Below are positions 31,199 through 40,133 of a stretch of DNA of 64,000 nt, one piece after another. The DNA is from Planctomycetota bacterium (lineage in GTDB: Bacteria; Planctomycetota; UBA1135; GCA-002686595): the NCBI GenBank assembly GCA_016714045.1, contig JADJNY010000001.1, positions 1-64,000 of the forward strand. Reading direction: 5' to 3'. How positions within the stretch are numbered: the first letter of the stretch is position 1; each line of letters starts with the position of its first letter. Under the pieces are notes generated by a model that was not told the origin of the DNA, ran no database searches, and was given only the letters and a program-made list of their open reading frames with translations. A program made the position numbers and the translations under genes.

Positions 31199-31233
31199 CG
31201 CCAAGGTGTCCTTCCACGAAGGACACCTCGGCG
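31199..31233 (+). terminator. Hairpin after brnTA
   Basis: A 16-bp stem with one A-C mismatch (arms 31199-31214 and 31218-31233) and a CAC loop, 38 bases after the brnA stop. No T tract. Confidence 0.5.
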
Positions 31234-31390
31234 AGGCGTCGTCCACGCTCACGAGACCCGCGGTCGGAGCGCGCGAAGCGGTTCGATCGTGGCGTAGGAC
31301 GCGCCGGCGTGCGTTTTCGCGCTCGAAGTCGCCCGCTCCCACGCTCCCCCCGCCTTCCTTTCGGAGCCCCCCGTCGTTACCGTCTCGCGC

Positions 31391-32413
31391 ATGACGCGCA
31401 CCGCCAAGCGCCGTTTCGCTCGCGAGCTCCAGAGCATCGTCGACGGCATCGCCTTCGGTCCGACCGGCCCCGTCTTCGTGCACATGTACGACCCGCCCGC
31501 GGGCGACGTGTGGATGGACGACGTCATCCCCGGGAAGCTCACGGCGCTCGACCGCAACACGGGCGAGGTCGCGTGGATGTCGCCGTGCGAGGTCGGCTAC
31601 GGCCGCGGCTTCGGCGCCGGCCTCGGCGCGGAGCAGGACGTCGTCGTGCTCGGCCCCGGCTCGCGCGGCCACCTGATCGTGCGCATGGCGCTCGCGGACG
31701 GGAAGCTCCTCGGCGCGAGCGAGATCGAGGCCTTCGACGAAGCGCACGTCTTCAAGGACATCGCGATCACGGTCACGCCGCGTCAGGTGATCGCGTACGA
31801 CTCGCGCACGTTGAAGGAGAACTGGCAGTACTCGCGCTCGGGCGAGCGCTACCACCACGTCGCGCGCATCGGGAACAAGATCTTCGTCGCGTACACGCAC
31901 GAGGCGAACAAGAAGCAGGGCGTGCTCTGGCTCGACGTGCAGAACGGCGAGTACCAGGGCGACGTGCTCACGCCGAAGCTCCCCGTGATCCACGGCCTCG
32001 TCGTCAACGGCGACGGGCTCGTCGTGCTCACGCGCGACCTCGCCTCGGTGCTGCCGCGCGAGGTCATGCCGCAGTTCATGGTGGCGCTCTCGAAGAAGAG
32101 CGAAGGCCGCGGGGACTCGCTCTCGCTGCTCGCGCTCACGCTCTCGTCGACGCCGGGCGAGGCGCCGCTCTGGTTCGATATCCTGTCGACCGCGCCGAAG
32201 GACGAGCTCCCCGACGTCAGCATCGCGTCCGACAGCGGCAAGCTGTACGTCGCGAACGGCGCTTTGATCGAGGTGCGCGACACGCTGACGGGCCGCAAGC
32301 TGGACGAGTGGGCGATCCCGGGGCTCGACGAATCCGTCGCGTGGCAGGTGAGTTCGGGCGCGTGCCTCGTCGCGGAGGAATCGCGCGCGTCCGTGTTCGA
32401 GCTGCCGGCCTGA
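31391..32413 (+). CDS. PQQ-like beta-propeller protein, probably cytoplasmic
   Basis: A 340-residue protein without signal peptide or membrane helix. It has repeated blade-like blocks of the PQQ-like/quinoprotein type, such as 'GKLTALDRNTGEVAWMSP', 'QVIAYDSRTLKENWQYS', 'GKLYVANGALIEVRDTLTGRKLDEW'. Six or seven short blades fit the length. No catalytic motif is visible, so a binding or scaffolding role is likely. It is flanked by the brnTA hairpin and by the 365-base gap before tex. Confidence 0.65.
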   Translation: MTRTAKRRFARELQSIVDGIAFGPTGPVFVHMYDPPAGDVWMDDVIPGKLTALDRNTGEVAWMSPCEVGYGRGFGAGLGAEQDVVVLGPGSRGHLIVRMALADGKLLGASEIEAFDEAHVFKDIAITVTPRQVIAYDSRTLKENWQYSRSGERYHHVARIGNKIFVAYTHEANKKQGVLWLDVQNGEYQGDVLTPKLPVIHGLVVNGDGLVVLTRDLASVLPREVMPQFMVALSKKSEGRGDSLSLLALTLSSTPGEAPLWFDILSTAPKDELPDVSIASDSGKLYVANGALIEVRDTLTGRKLDEWAIPGLDESVAWQVSSGACLVAEESRASVFELPA

Positions 32414-32778
32414 TCCCGGCCCGCGTTCGGGGACTTGCGACCGACCGAGCGCGCATTGGACCACGCGACCGACCGCGCGCCTGACCGCGCGCCGAACCGG
32501 GTCTCGGAACCGTTCGAACGCGCGTCCATCGAGTGCCATCCGGGGCGGGGCGGGGCGTCCGGACCCGAGAGCTCTTTCTCGTCCAGCCCCGATTCCTCCT
32601 CGGCCGTCCCTCGTGCGGTCCGTCCCAGCCAGTTCCCGGCCCGATTTCGCCCCGGACCGCCTCGAAGCTACAATCCGCCGCCTTCTTCGGCCGAAACAGA
32701 AGGCCTTTCCCCATCCGCCCCCCCCGCGCCCGCGGCCACGCACGCCGCGCAGCGCTCCTTCTCCCCTGGAGACGTGCC
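32414..32778 (+). other. Intergenic region before tex
   Basis: 365 bases without a gene. Positions about 32432-32500 hold short irregular repeats of GACCGNGCGC. A TACAAT hexamer at 32669-32674, with a weak TTCGCC 17 bases upstream, is the best promoter candidate and would give a leader of about 100 bases before the GTG at 32779. Confidence 0.4.
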
Positions 32779-35643
32779 GTGACCGCCACGCCGATCCTCG
32801 ACGCCATCGCCCGCGAGTTCTCCGTTCCCCCCCCGTCCGTGCAGAACGCGCTGATGCTGATCGACGCCGGGCTGTCGCCGTCGTTCATCGGGCGCTTCCG
32901 CCGCAATGAAGTCGGCGGGATCTCGGAGAGCGTGCTGCGCCGCATCCAGCGCTACCGCATCGAGCTCGAGGAGCTCGACCGCCGCCGCGGGACGATCCTG
33001 CGCATGCTCGAGAAGGAGCCGCACGTGGCTCCCGGCACCGCCGAGATGATCCAGCGCTGCATGGATCGCTTCGAGCTCGAGGACCTCTTCATCCCGCATC
33101 GCCGGCCCGAGCCGGAGGTGCAGCTCGCGCTCGATCGCGGCCTCGGCCAGCTCGCCGACGTCCTCGTCGCGTCGATCCCGAAGGCGGAGCGCGCTGCGCT
33201 CGGCATGCAGGACGAGCGCGAGGAGAAGGAAGAGAAGGACGACGAGCCCGCGCTGGACGCGCCCGCCGAAGGCGCCGCGCACGATGCGCCGGCGAGCGAC
33301 GCGCCCGCGGATGCGGCTGCCGCGTCGAGCGAGTCGGCGCCCGTCGCCGTGATGGAGATCGTCTCGTCGGAACCCGCGCCCTCGACGCACGAGGACTCGG
33401 ATGAGAGCGGCGTGGAAGCGCCGGCTCCCACGCTCGACGCGCCGCACGCGCCGGTCCCGCACGTGCACATCGATCCGAAGACGGTGATGAACGCGCAGCT
33501 CGCGCGCCTGTGCCAGCCGTTCGTGAACCCCGACAAAGGTGTCCACACGGAAGCGGAAGCACTCTCGGGGGCCTTGCGCATCCTGTCCGATCGCCTGGGC
33601 CGCAGCGCGCGCCTGCGCGGCGTCGTCCGCCGCATCCTCGCGCGCCACGGCGTGCTCAGCGTGCGCCCGATCGTCGACGAGGGCCGCCTCGGCCGGCACC
33701 GCTCGCTGCTCAAGGTGAAGCAGCCGATGCGCCAGCTCCAGGGCCACCGCCTGCTCTCGATCCGTCAAGCGCAGAAAGAGCGCGTGCTCAACACGGTGAT
33801 CACGCTCGACCCGAACAAGGCGATGCCAAAGGTGCGCGCGGCGCTCGGCCGCTACACGCACCCGGCGTACGACGAGGTGTTGCGCGAGGTCGCCGTGCAG
33901 GCGCTCCAGCACCGCCTCTTGCCGATGGTCGAGCAGGACGTGCGCCTCGAGCTCAAGGAGCGCGCCGACTCCGAAGCCCTGCGCTTCCTGTCGCAGCACC
34001 TGCGCCAGGTGCTCTTCACGCCGCCCTTGCCGCGCACGCGCGTCGCTGGCGTCGACGTGAACGCGAAGGGCGACTGGACGCTCGTGGCGCTCGACGAGCG
34101 CGGCGAGCCGCTCGCCGCCGAGGTCAAGATCGAGGTCGGCGAGAAGGACGCGGCGGCGCTCGGTGCCGAGCTGCGCGCCGCGCTCGAGCCGCACGACGCG
34201 CGCTGCCTCGCCGTCGGCCACGGCAAGGGTCCGCGCAACGCGGTGACGAAGGTGCGCGCCGCGATCGCGGCTACGAACGCGCCGGTGAGCGTGTTCGTCG
34301 TCAACGAGGCGGGCCTGTCGAGCTACGCGAACTCCGAGTTCGCGCGCAACGAACTCCCCGGCCGCGCCGTCCCCGCGCGCATGGCGATCAGCCTCGGTCG
34401 GCGTCTGCAGGACCCGATGGCGGAGATCCTGAAGGTCGATCCGCGCCACCTCGGGCTCGGTTCGGAGCAGGGCCTCGTCAGCAAGGCGAACGCCCGCCGG
34501 ATGTTCCAGGAGACGATCGAGTCGTGCGTCGCGCACGTCGGCTGCGACGTGAACGCGGCGCCGGTGTCCGTGCTCATGCACATGCCGGGGATCGACAAGG
34601 CCACGGCCGAGAAGATCGTCGCGCGCCGCAACGAGAAGCCGTTCACGAACCGCGAGGAGCTGCGCGTCGAGGGGCTGCTCAGCGAGGCGCAGTGGACCAG
34701 CGTGATCGCGTTCCTGCGCGTGTACGGCTCGACCGAGCCGCTCGATCGCACGGCGCTCCACCCGGAGCAGTACCCGCTCGTGCGGAACCTGTTCGACAGC
34801 GCGGGCTCCAGCGTCGAGCAGGGGCTCGGACGCATGGGCGCGACGCGCGGCCTGAAGCGCCCGGCCGACATCGACGAGTTCACCTGGCGCGACCTCCTGC
34901 GCGAGATGAACTTCCCCGGTCGCGACCCGCGTCCGCGCCAGCACGTGCCCGAGCTGCTCGATGCCGCGACCGATCCGGTGCGCCTCGTCCAGGGCCGCGT
35001 CATCGAGGGCGTCATCACGAACGTGGCGAGCTTCGGCGCCTTCGTCGACATCGGTCTCCCGGCCGACGCGATGGTGCACATCAGCGAGGTCTCGGATCGC
35101 TACGTGCGCGACGCGCGCGAAGTGCTCTCGATCGGCCAGGTCGTGCGCGCGCGCATCCTCGACGCGAGCGCGCCGCGCCTCTCGCTCTCCTTGAAGAACG
35201 TCCCGCGCGAGGAGCGCGCTCCGCGGCCCTTCGAGGGTGGCGGCGAGCGTGGTCCGCGTGCCGATCGCGGCGAGCGCGGCGATCGGGGTCCGCGCGGTCG
35301 CGGCGGCCGCGGCCGACGCGAGGACGACGCTCCGCGTCCGAACCCGAACGTGCGCGCGGCGCAGACGCGTCGCGACGGCCTCCTCGGCGGCAAGCCGGGC
35401 CGCGGCGGTCGCGGCGGCTTCGGCGGCGGTGGGGGCGGCGGCGGTGGTTTCGGCGGGGGCGGCGGCGGCGGGTTCGGCGGCGGGAAGGGCCGCGGCGGCG
35501 CGCGCGACGGTCGCGACAACCGTGGTGAGCCCGAGGAGCGCGTGCGCCTCGACTCGCTCGACCTCGGCAAGAAGCCGGGCTTCAGCCCCTTCGCCAACTT
35601 CTTCAAGGAGAAGAAGGACGACGGCGAGACGCCGGCGAGCTGA
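32779..35643 (+). CDS. tex: Tex-family RNA-binding protein with acidic insert and RGG-like tail
   Basis: A 954-residue Tex (YhgF/Spt6-like) protein. Order: N-terminal helical domain ('ILDAIAREFSVPPPSVQNAL...FIGRFRRNEVGGISE'), an Ala/Asp/Glu-rich insert at about residues 145-235, central helical region, YqgF-like nuclease fold ('VAGVDVNAKGDWTLVALDE', 'SVFVVNEAGLSSYANSEFA'), helix-hairpin-helix ('MPGIDKATAEKIVARRNEKP'), and an S1 domain ('GRVIEGVITNVASFGAFVDI'). The last ~150 residues are Gly/Arg-rich (RGGRGRR, GGRGGFGGG), unlike ordinary Tex of about 770 residues. Role: transcription/RNA metabolism. GTG start at 32779 matches the usual N-terminus. Confidence 0.88.
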   Translation: MTATPILDAIAREFSVPPPSVQNALMLIDAGLSPSFIGRFRRNEVGGISESVLRRIQRYRIELEELDRRRGTILRMLEKEPHVAPGTAEMIQRCMDRFELEDLFIPHRRPEPEVQLALDRGLGQLADVLVASIPKAERAALGMQDEREEKEEKDDEPALDAPAEGAAHDAPASDAPADAAAASSESAPVAVMEIVSSEPAPSTHEDSDESGVEAPAPTLDAPHAPVPHVHIDPKTVMNAQLARLCQPFVNPDKGVHTEAEALSGALRILSDRLGRSARLRGVVRRILARHGVLSVRPIVDEGRLGRHRSLLKVKQPMRQLQGHRLLSIRQAQKERVLNTVITLDPNKAMPKVRAALGRYTHPAYDEVLREVAVQALQHRLLPMVEQDVRLELKERADSEALRFLSQHLRQVLFTPPLPRTRVAGVDVNAKGDWTLVALDERGEPLAAEVKIEVGEKDAAALGAELRAALEPHDARCLAVGHGKGPRNAVTKVRAAIAATNAPVSVFVVNEAGLSSYANSEFARNELPGRAVPARMAISLGRRLQDPMAEILKVDPRHLGLGSEQGLVSKANARRMFQETIESCVAHVGCDVNAAPVSVLMHMPGIDKATAEKIVARRNEKPFTNREELRVEGLLSEAQWTSVIAFLRVYGSTEPLDRTALHPEQYPLVRNLFDSAGSSVEQGLGRMGATRGLKRPADIDEFTWRDLLREMNFPGRDPRPRQHVPELLDAATDPVRLVQGRVIEGVITNVASFGAFVDIGLPADAMVHISEVSDRYVRDAREVLSIGQVVRARILDASAPRLSLSLKNVPREERAPRPFEGGGERGPRADRGERGDRGPRGRGGRGRREDDAPRPNPNVRAAQTRRDGLLGGKPGRGGRGGFGGGGGGGGGFGGGGGGGFGGGKGRGGARDGRDNRGEPEERVRLDSLDLGKKPGFSPFANFFKEKKDDGETPAS

Positions 35644-35714
35644 CGCACGAGCGAGCGTCTCGACGCCCGCTCGATCGACCTCGCGCCCGTGGCGTGCGCC
35701 GCGGGCGCGGTCGT

Positions 35715-36629
35715 TCAGAGACCGCCCGTCTGCTGCAGGTGGGCGTAGGCCTGCCGCACGCGGTCGTCGGCGAACAGGTTCTGGAGGTAGGCGACCGTGC
35801 TCGCGATCGCCGGGTCGGTGATCACCGGCGCCGGGAGCGCGGGTGCGGGCTGCGCCGCGGTCGAGACGTGTCCGGTCGGCACCGCGATGCGGTGCGGTCG
35901 GTGCGGAACCGGCGCCGGCGGGTCGTCCATCAGGTCGAGCACGCCGAGCGAGTCGGGCCGCGCGCTCGCGACTTCCCCGGCGAAGTTGGTCCCCGGTGCG
36001 GCGGTCGAGACCCGTCCGTACAACTCGTCGATCCGCAGGCACGCGGTCAGGAGCGAGTTGTGGAACGTCTGGAGCGCCTGCGTGAACACGTCATGCTGGA
36101 GCGCGAGGCGCTCCTCGATGCGCGCGCCCATCTGGTCGAGGCTGCCCGCCATCTGGAAGACGGCCTCCTGCATGCCCTGCCGGTGACCGGAGGAGAGCTC
36201 CTCCCCGAGCCCCTGCTGCAGGCCGGCGATCCCGTCCTTGAGGTAGACGGACTCGACGCGGAGCTCCTGGAGCGAGCCGCGGATCTGGGCGATCTCGCTG
36301 CCGAGCGCTTCGAGCTCGCGCTCGGGCGAGGGGAGGTGGCCGAGAGCCGAGAGCAGCTCGTTGCTGTGGCGGCTGAGCGCGCGGGTCGCGAGCCCGATCG
36401 CCGCGACGAGCACGCCGGTCGCGCCGACGAGGGCCGGCGTCGCGCCGTGCTTCGTGAGCGTCGCCACCCAGGGCGCGACGGTGGGGGCGAGCCCTGGCCC
36501 GAGGGCGAGCGCGACCCCGGCTCCTGCGAGCCCGATCCCCAACAGGAGCAGCCCGCCGCCCGAAGCGGAGGTCTGGGTCGTCGTGGGGTCCGTCGGGCCG
36601 GTCTCTTGCGCTGTCTTCCGGGTCGCCAT
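35715..36629 (-). CDS. Hypothetical membrane protein with coiled-coil
   Basis: A 304-residue protein of no known family. Residues about 24-75 form two hydrophobic segments separated by a short loop; residues about 85-205 are a predicted helical coiled-coil ('ELEALGSEIAQIRGSLQEL', 'LDQMGARIEERLALQHDVF'), and the last 100 residues are Pro/Ala-rich. The ATG at 36629 follows a GAGAGGTG ribosome binding site and removes a basic, non-hydrophobic upstream extension. Chemoreceptor-like or structural roles are possible but unsupported. It is divergent from ptsI. Confidence 0.6.
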   Translation of the reverse strand: MATRKTAQETGPTDPTTTQTSASGGGLLLLGIGLAGAGVALALGPGLAPTVAPWVATLTKHGATPALVGATGVLVAAIGLATRALSRHSNELLSALGHLPSPERELEALGSEIAQIRGSLQELRVESVYLKDGIAGLQQGLGEELSSGHRQGMQEAVFQMAGSLDQMGARIEERLALQHDVFTQALQTFHNSLLTACLRIDELYGRVSTAAPGTNFAGEVASARPDSLGVLDLMDDPPAPVPHRPHRIAVPTGHVSTAAQPAPALPAPVITDPAIASTVAYLQNLFADDRVRQAYAHLQQTGGL

Positions 36630-37047
36630 GGATGCACCTCTCGCTCGGGGGACGCTCTCGCCCCGCCCCTGCCCGGGTGGGGACCTCGGCGCCCGATCCT
36701 GCCGCCCTCGCTTCGGGTCGGTGGAGGACGGGTCTTGAGGCCTCGGCCGAAAAAGCAATGTCCTCCCAATGCCCGGCCGGCCGGGACCCGCCCTCGACCA
36801 TGCCGGGAGGCGCTCTGGCGCCCTCTGCAGGGCCGATTTTCAGGCCCTGGAGAGAGGCCTGGCCTCCGGGCTGGAAGGAATTTCCGAAAATCGGCATTCC
36901 TAGGGCTGCAAGCCCTGTTCTCGGAAAGAAGTTCCGTGTAGAGTGAGGCCCAACCCGGTGCGGAGGAGACCCGGGTTCCGGCGCACGATCCCGAGGCCCC
37001 TCGGGACCGGCTCGCTTCCCCGCACCGCCCCCCCCGAGGACCGGTCG
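36630..37047. other. Divergent region upstream of ptsI
   Basis: 418 bases without a gene. It contains a perfect 7-bp inverted repeat (CAGGGCC/GGCCCTG, 36828-36849), a second at about 36902-36916 (AGGGCT GCA AGCCCT), and a TAGAGT hexamer at 36939-36944 that could serve as -10 for ptsI. GC content falls around 36870-36940, as expected for a promoter. Confidence 0.4.
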
Positions 37048-38865
37048 ATGGCGCACATGCGGATCATCAAGGGAACGCCCGTCGCGCCGGGCCTCGCCCT
37101 GGGTCCGGTCCACGTCGTCCGGGCCGCGCCGCACGTCGTCCCGACCTGGACCGTGCCCGAGGAGGACGTCGCGCGCGAAATCGCGCGCCTCCACGCGGCC
37201 GTCGACGCCGCCTCCGAGGAGCTGCGCCGCCGCCAGAAGCTCGTCGCCCAGCACGCCGGGGAGCGCGACGCCGAGATCTTCGCCGTCCACCGCATGCTCC
37301 TCTCGGACCCGGGGACCGTGAAGAAGGTCGAGGCCACCGTCCGCGAGCAGCGGATCAACGCCGAGGCCGCGGTGCAGGGCCTGATCGAGGACTTCAAGCG
37401 GCGCCTGGGCAAGCTCGAGGGCGAGAGCGTCCGCGACTTCGCCGCCGACTTCAGCGCGCCGTGGCAGACCGTGCTCGAGAGCCTGATGCAGACCGAGCGC
37501 GCGCTGATGGGCTCGACCGACGAGCAGGTCGTGCTCGCCGCGGCCGAGCTCACGCCCCAGGTCGTCACGTTCCTCGAGCGCAAGCGCATCCTCGCGGTGG
37601 TGACGGAGACCGGCGGCCGGTTCTCCCACGGTGCCGTCCTCGCGCGCTCCTTCGGCATCCCGTGCGTGGTCGGCGTCCCGAACCTGCTCGCCCGGCTCGA
37701 GCAGGGCCTGCGGATCAGCGTCGATGGCGACAAGGGCACCGTCCAGCTCAAGCCCGACCAGGAGGACGTCGACCGCTTCCTCGAGCGCCTCGAGCGCCGC
37801 CGCGCGCGCCAGAAGGTGCTCGCGATCGACGCCGCCCAGCCTTCGATCACGCCCGACGGCCACGCCCTGCCCGTCGGCTGCAACATCGAGAGCCTGCGGG
37901 ACTTCGACACGTTCGACCTGACGCACACGGACGGCGTCGGGCTCCTGCGCACCGAGTTCCTCTACATGGAGCGGCCGCACTTCCCCTCCGAGGAGGAGCA
38001 GTACCGGCTCTACCGCCGCGTCCTCGAGCGGATGGACGGGCGGCCGGTGACCCTGCGCACGCTGGACATCGGCAACGACAAGCAGCTCCCGTACTTCAAG
38101 ACGCCGAAGGAGAACAACCCCGCACTCGGCTGGCGCGGCCTGCGCATCTCGATCGAGTGGCAGGACCTCCTGCGCGTCCAGCTCCGCGCCGCCCTCCGCG
38201 CCGCGGCGCACGGCGAGCTGCGCCTGCTCCTCCCGATGGTCACGTCCATCGAGGAGATCCGCACGGTCCGCCGCGTCTACGAGGACGTGCGCCGCCAGCT
38301 CACGGACCAGGGCTTCGAGATCCCCGCCCACGTGCCCCTGGGGATCATGATCGAGGTGCCGGCCTGCGTGCTGCAGCTCCCGACCATGATCCGCGAGGTC
38401 GACTTCGTCAGCGTCGGCACGAACGACCTCGTCCAGTACCTCCTCGCCGCCGACCGCGACAACCCCTGGGTCTCCCGGCTCTACGATCCGTACCACCCGG
38501 CCGTGCTCCTCGCGCTCGAGCAGGTCGCCCGCGTCGCGAATGCGGCGAAGAAGCCAAGCTCGGTCTGCGGCGAGATGGCGGGCGACTACGCCACCGCGCT
38601 CCTCCTCATGGGGCTCGGCTACTCGACGCTGAGTGTCGCGCCGAACTTCCTGCACGAGGTCAAGTACGCGGTGCGCCGGACGACGCTCTCGGAAGCGCAG
38701 TCGCTCGCGCTCGAAGCGTGTCGCCAGGACACGAGCGAGAACGTGCGCGCGTTGCTCGCGGCGATGCGCGAGCGTCTGCACCAGCGCCTGCTCGAAGTCC
38801 ACGACGTGAACGCCGCGTTGAGCGCGTCGGACACGAGTGCGAATTCCAAGAAAAGGGAAAGCTGA
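37048..38865 (+). CDS. ptsI: Phosphoenolpyruvate-protein phosphotransferase (PTS enzyme I)
   Basis: A 605-residue enzyme I. The phospho-accepting histidine is H194 in 'ETGGRFSHGAVLARS', within the swivelling domain; the N-terminal helical part binds HPr; the C-terminal PEP-binding barrel has 'GVGLLRTEFLYM', 'LDIGNDKQLPYF', 'NPALGWRGLR', 'PLGIMIEVPAC', 'FVSVGTNDLVQYLLAADR', and the active-site cysteine in 'SVCGEMAGD'. It transfers phosphate from PEP to HPr. No HPr or sugar EII gene is nearby, so it may serve a regulatory PTS. Start at 37048 has a GAGGA site upstream. Confidence 0.9.
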   Translation: MAHMRIIKGTPVAPGLALGPVHVVRAAPHVVPTWTVPEEDVAREIARLHAAVDAASEELRRRQKLVAQHAGERDAEIFAVHRMLLSDPGTVKKVEATVREQRINAEAAVQGLIEDFKRRLGKLEGESVRDFAADFSAPWQTVLESLMQTERALMGSTDEQVVLAAAELTPQVVTFLERKRILAVVTETGGRFSHGAVLARSFGIPCVVGVPNLLARLEQGLRISVDGDKGTVQLKPDQEDVDRFLERLERRRARQKVLAIDAAQPSITPDGHALPVGCNIESLRDFDTFDLTHTDGVGLLRTEFLYMERPHFPSEEEQYRLYRRVLERMDGRPVTLRTLDIGNDKQLPYFKTPKENNPALGWRGLRISIEWQDLLRVQLRAALRAAAHGELRLLLPMVTSIEEIRTVRRVYEDVRRQLTDQGFEIPAHVPLGIMIEVPACVLQLPTMIREVDFVSVGTNDLVQYLLAADRDNPWVSRLYDPYHPAVLLALEQVARVANAAKKPSSVCGEMAGDYATALLLMGLGYSTLSVAPNFLHEVKYAVRRTTLSEAQSLALEACRQDTSENVRALLAAMRERLHQRLLEVHDVNAALSASDTSANSKKRES

Positions 38866-38894
38866 GGAATCGTCTCGTGGTTCTACTCCTCAGC
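38861..38894 (+). terminator. Weak hairpin at the ptsI stop
   Basis: An 8-bp stem (GCTGAGGA/TCCTCAGC) overlapping the stop codon, with an 18-base loop, followed by CTTTC. Possible terminator or attenuator. Confidence 0.3.
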
Positions 38895-38956
38895 CTTTCA
38901 GGAAGTCCCATCGCGGTTGCTATGCTCGGCCGTCGTCGATCGAGGAGGAGCTAGAC

Positions 38957-39682
38957 GTGCGACGGACCACCTGGGGTGAAGAGCGTTCGGCGAGCCCGCG
39001 CCGAGGGCGCTGGTCACAGGCCGAGATCGCTCGCTTGCGCGAGCTCTACGGCCTGCGGGACGAGAAATCGATCGCGCGCGAGCTGAATCGCCCGGTCGCG
39101 AGCGTGCGCAAGATGGCGCTCTCCGTCTTCGACCAGGCGCAGCACACCGGCCCCTGGAACGCGAAGGAGGTCCAGGCGCTCAAGAAGTACCTCGGCGCCA
39201 CGACGACCGAGGTCATCGCCCGGATCCTCGGCCGCTCCGTGGACGAGGTGCAGCAGCAGATCACCGAGCTGCGCCGCATCCAGTCCGCCGGCCGTTGGAC
39301 GCAGGAGGAGATCGCCGAGTTCAAGCGCCTCTACGGCACGCGCACGGACGACGACCTGGCGCTCGTGTTCGGGCGCACGCTGGAGGCCGTGAAGCGCCTG
39401 GGCGCGCGCTACTGCCTCGCGAAGGACAAGGCCTTCGTCCGCAAGCTCACCGGTTCGGCCGCCACGCGCATGCCGCGCTGGACGAAGCCCGAGATCGAAC
39501 AGCTGCGCGAGATGTACCCCACGGTGTCGAACCTCGACATCGCGCAGAAGCTGAACCGCTCCGTGAAGAGCGTCGTCTCCAAGGCCCACAACCTGGGCCT
39601 CAAGAAGGATGCCGACCGCCTGCGCGAGATGGGCCGCGAGAACGTGGCCATGCGGTACAAGAAGAGCACCTTCCAGATCTGA
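38957..39682 (+). CDS. Protein with four tandem Myb/SANT-like helix-turn-helix repeats
   Basis: A 241-residue protein made almost wholly of four repeats of about 45-50 residues, each beginning with a W: 'GRWSQAEIARLRELYG', 'GPWNAKEVQALKKYLG', 'GRWTQEEIAEFKRLYG', 'PRWTKPEIEQLREMYP'. Each continues with an 'xxIAxxLxRsvxsV' helix, the recognition-helix position of Myb/SANT and related HTH folds. A DNA-binding or chromatin role is inferred. The GTG at 38957 has a strong GAGGAGGAG site 7 bases upstream, which sets the start. It follows ptsI by about 90 bases and ends in KKSTFQI. Confidence 0.7.
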   Translation: MRRTTWGEERSASPRRGRWSQAEIARLRELYGLRDEKSIARELNRPVASVRKMALSVFDQAQHTGPWNAKEVQALKKYLGATTTEVIARILGRSVDEVQQQITELRRIQSAGRWTQEEIAEFKRLYGTRTDDDLALVFGRTLEAVKRLGARYCLAKDKAFVRKLTGSAATRMPRWTKPEIEQLREMYPTVSNLDIAQKLNRSVKSVVSKAHNLGLKKDADRLREMGRENVAMRYKKSTFQI

Positions 39683-40133
39683 CGCCCTCCCGGCGTTTCC
39701 CACGCGCTCGCTCGGCCCCCCGCGGCCGAGTGTTCGTTTCTGGGGAACTCGTCCGCGGCCCCTCGACGGTGGAGGAGGTCTGGCGAACGACGCACGCGGT
39801 GCGAGTCGAGACACAGCGCGCGAGCGGGGAACCGCGCGTGCGGCGAGGTGTCTGACGCGAGAGGCGAGACGCGAGATGCGAGACACGAGACACGGGAGGC
39901 GGGAGGCGGGAGGCGGGAGGCGGCAGGCGGCAGGCGGCAGGCGGCAGGCGGCAGGCGGCAGGCGGCAGGCGGCAGGCGAGGGGCGAGGGGCGAGGGGCGA
40001 GAGGCGTAACACGTGTGGCGTGACACGTGAGGTGTTGCCGAGAGGCGTGACGCGTCACGCGAGAGGCGTGAGGCGAGAGGCGAGAGGCGAAACGAGAGGC
40101 AGGCGCGACGCCCGACCTCCGACGTGCCACGCA
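39683..40133. other. Gene-free region holding the heptanucleotide island
   Basis: 451 bases between the Myb-like gene and the end of dnaE2. Apart from the heptad repeats there is no supported gene; the Arg/Pro/Ala-rich open frames here are products of the repeat. Confidence 0.7.
39855..40115. repeat. Heptanucleotide tandem-repeat island
   Basis: A 7-bp periodicity persists for about 260 bp. The regular core (39894-40005) has 4 units of GGGAGGC, 8 of GGCAGGC, 3 of GAGGGGC and one GAGAGGC. The flanks are degenerate heptads of the GAGACGC/GAGAGGC type. It lies just beyond the dnaE2 stop codon. Confidence 0.9.

Noticed and set aside
39855..40115. Possible CRISPR array or coding region
   Set aside because: Units are only 7 bp with no spacers, and no cas gene is nearby. 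The Arg/Pro/Ala 'proteins' are translations of the repeat.
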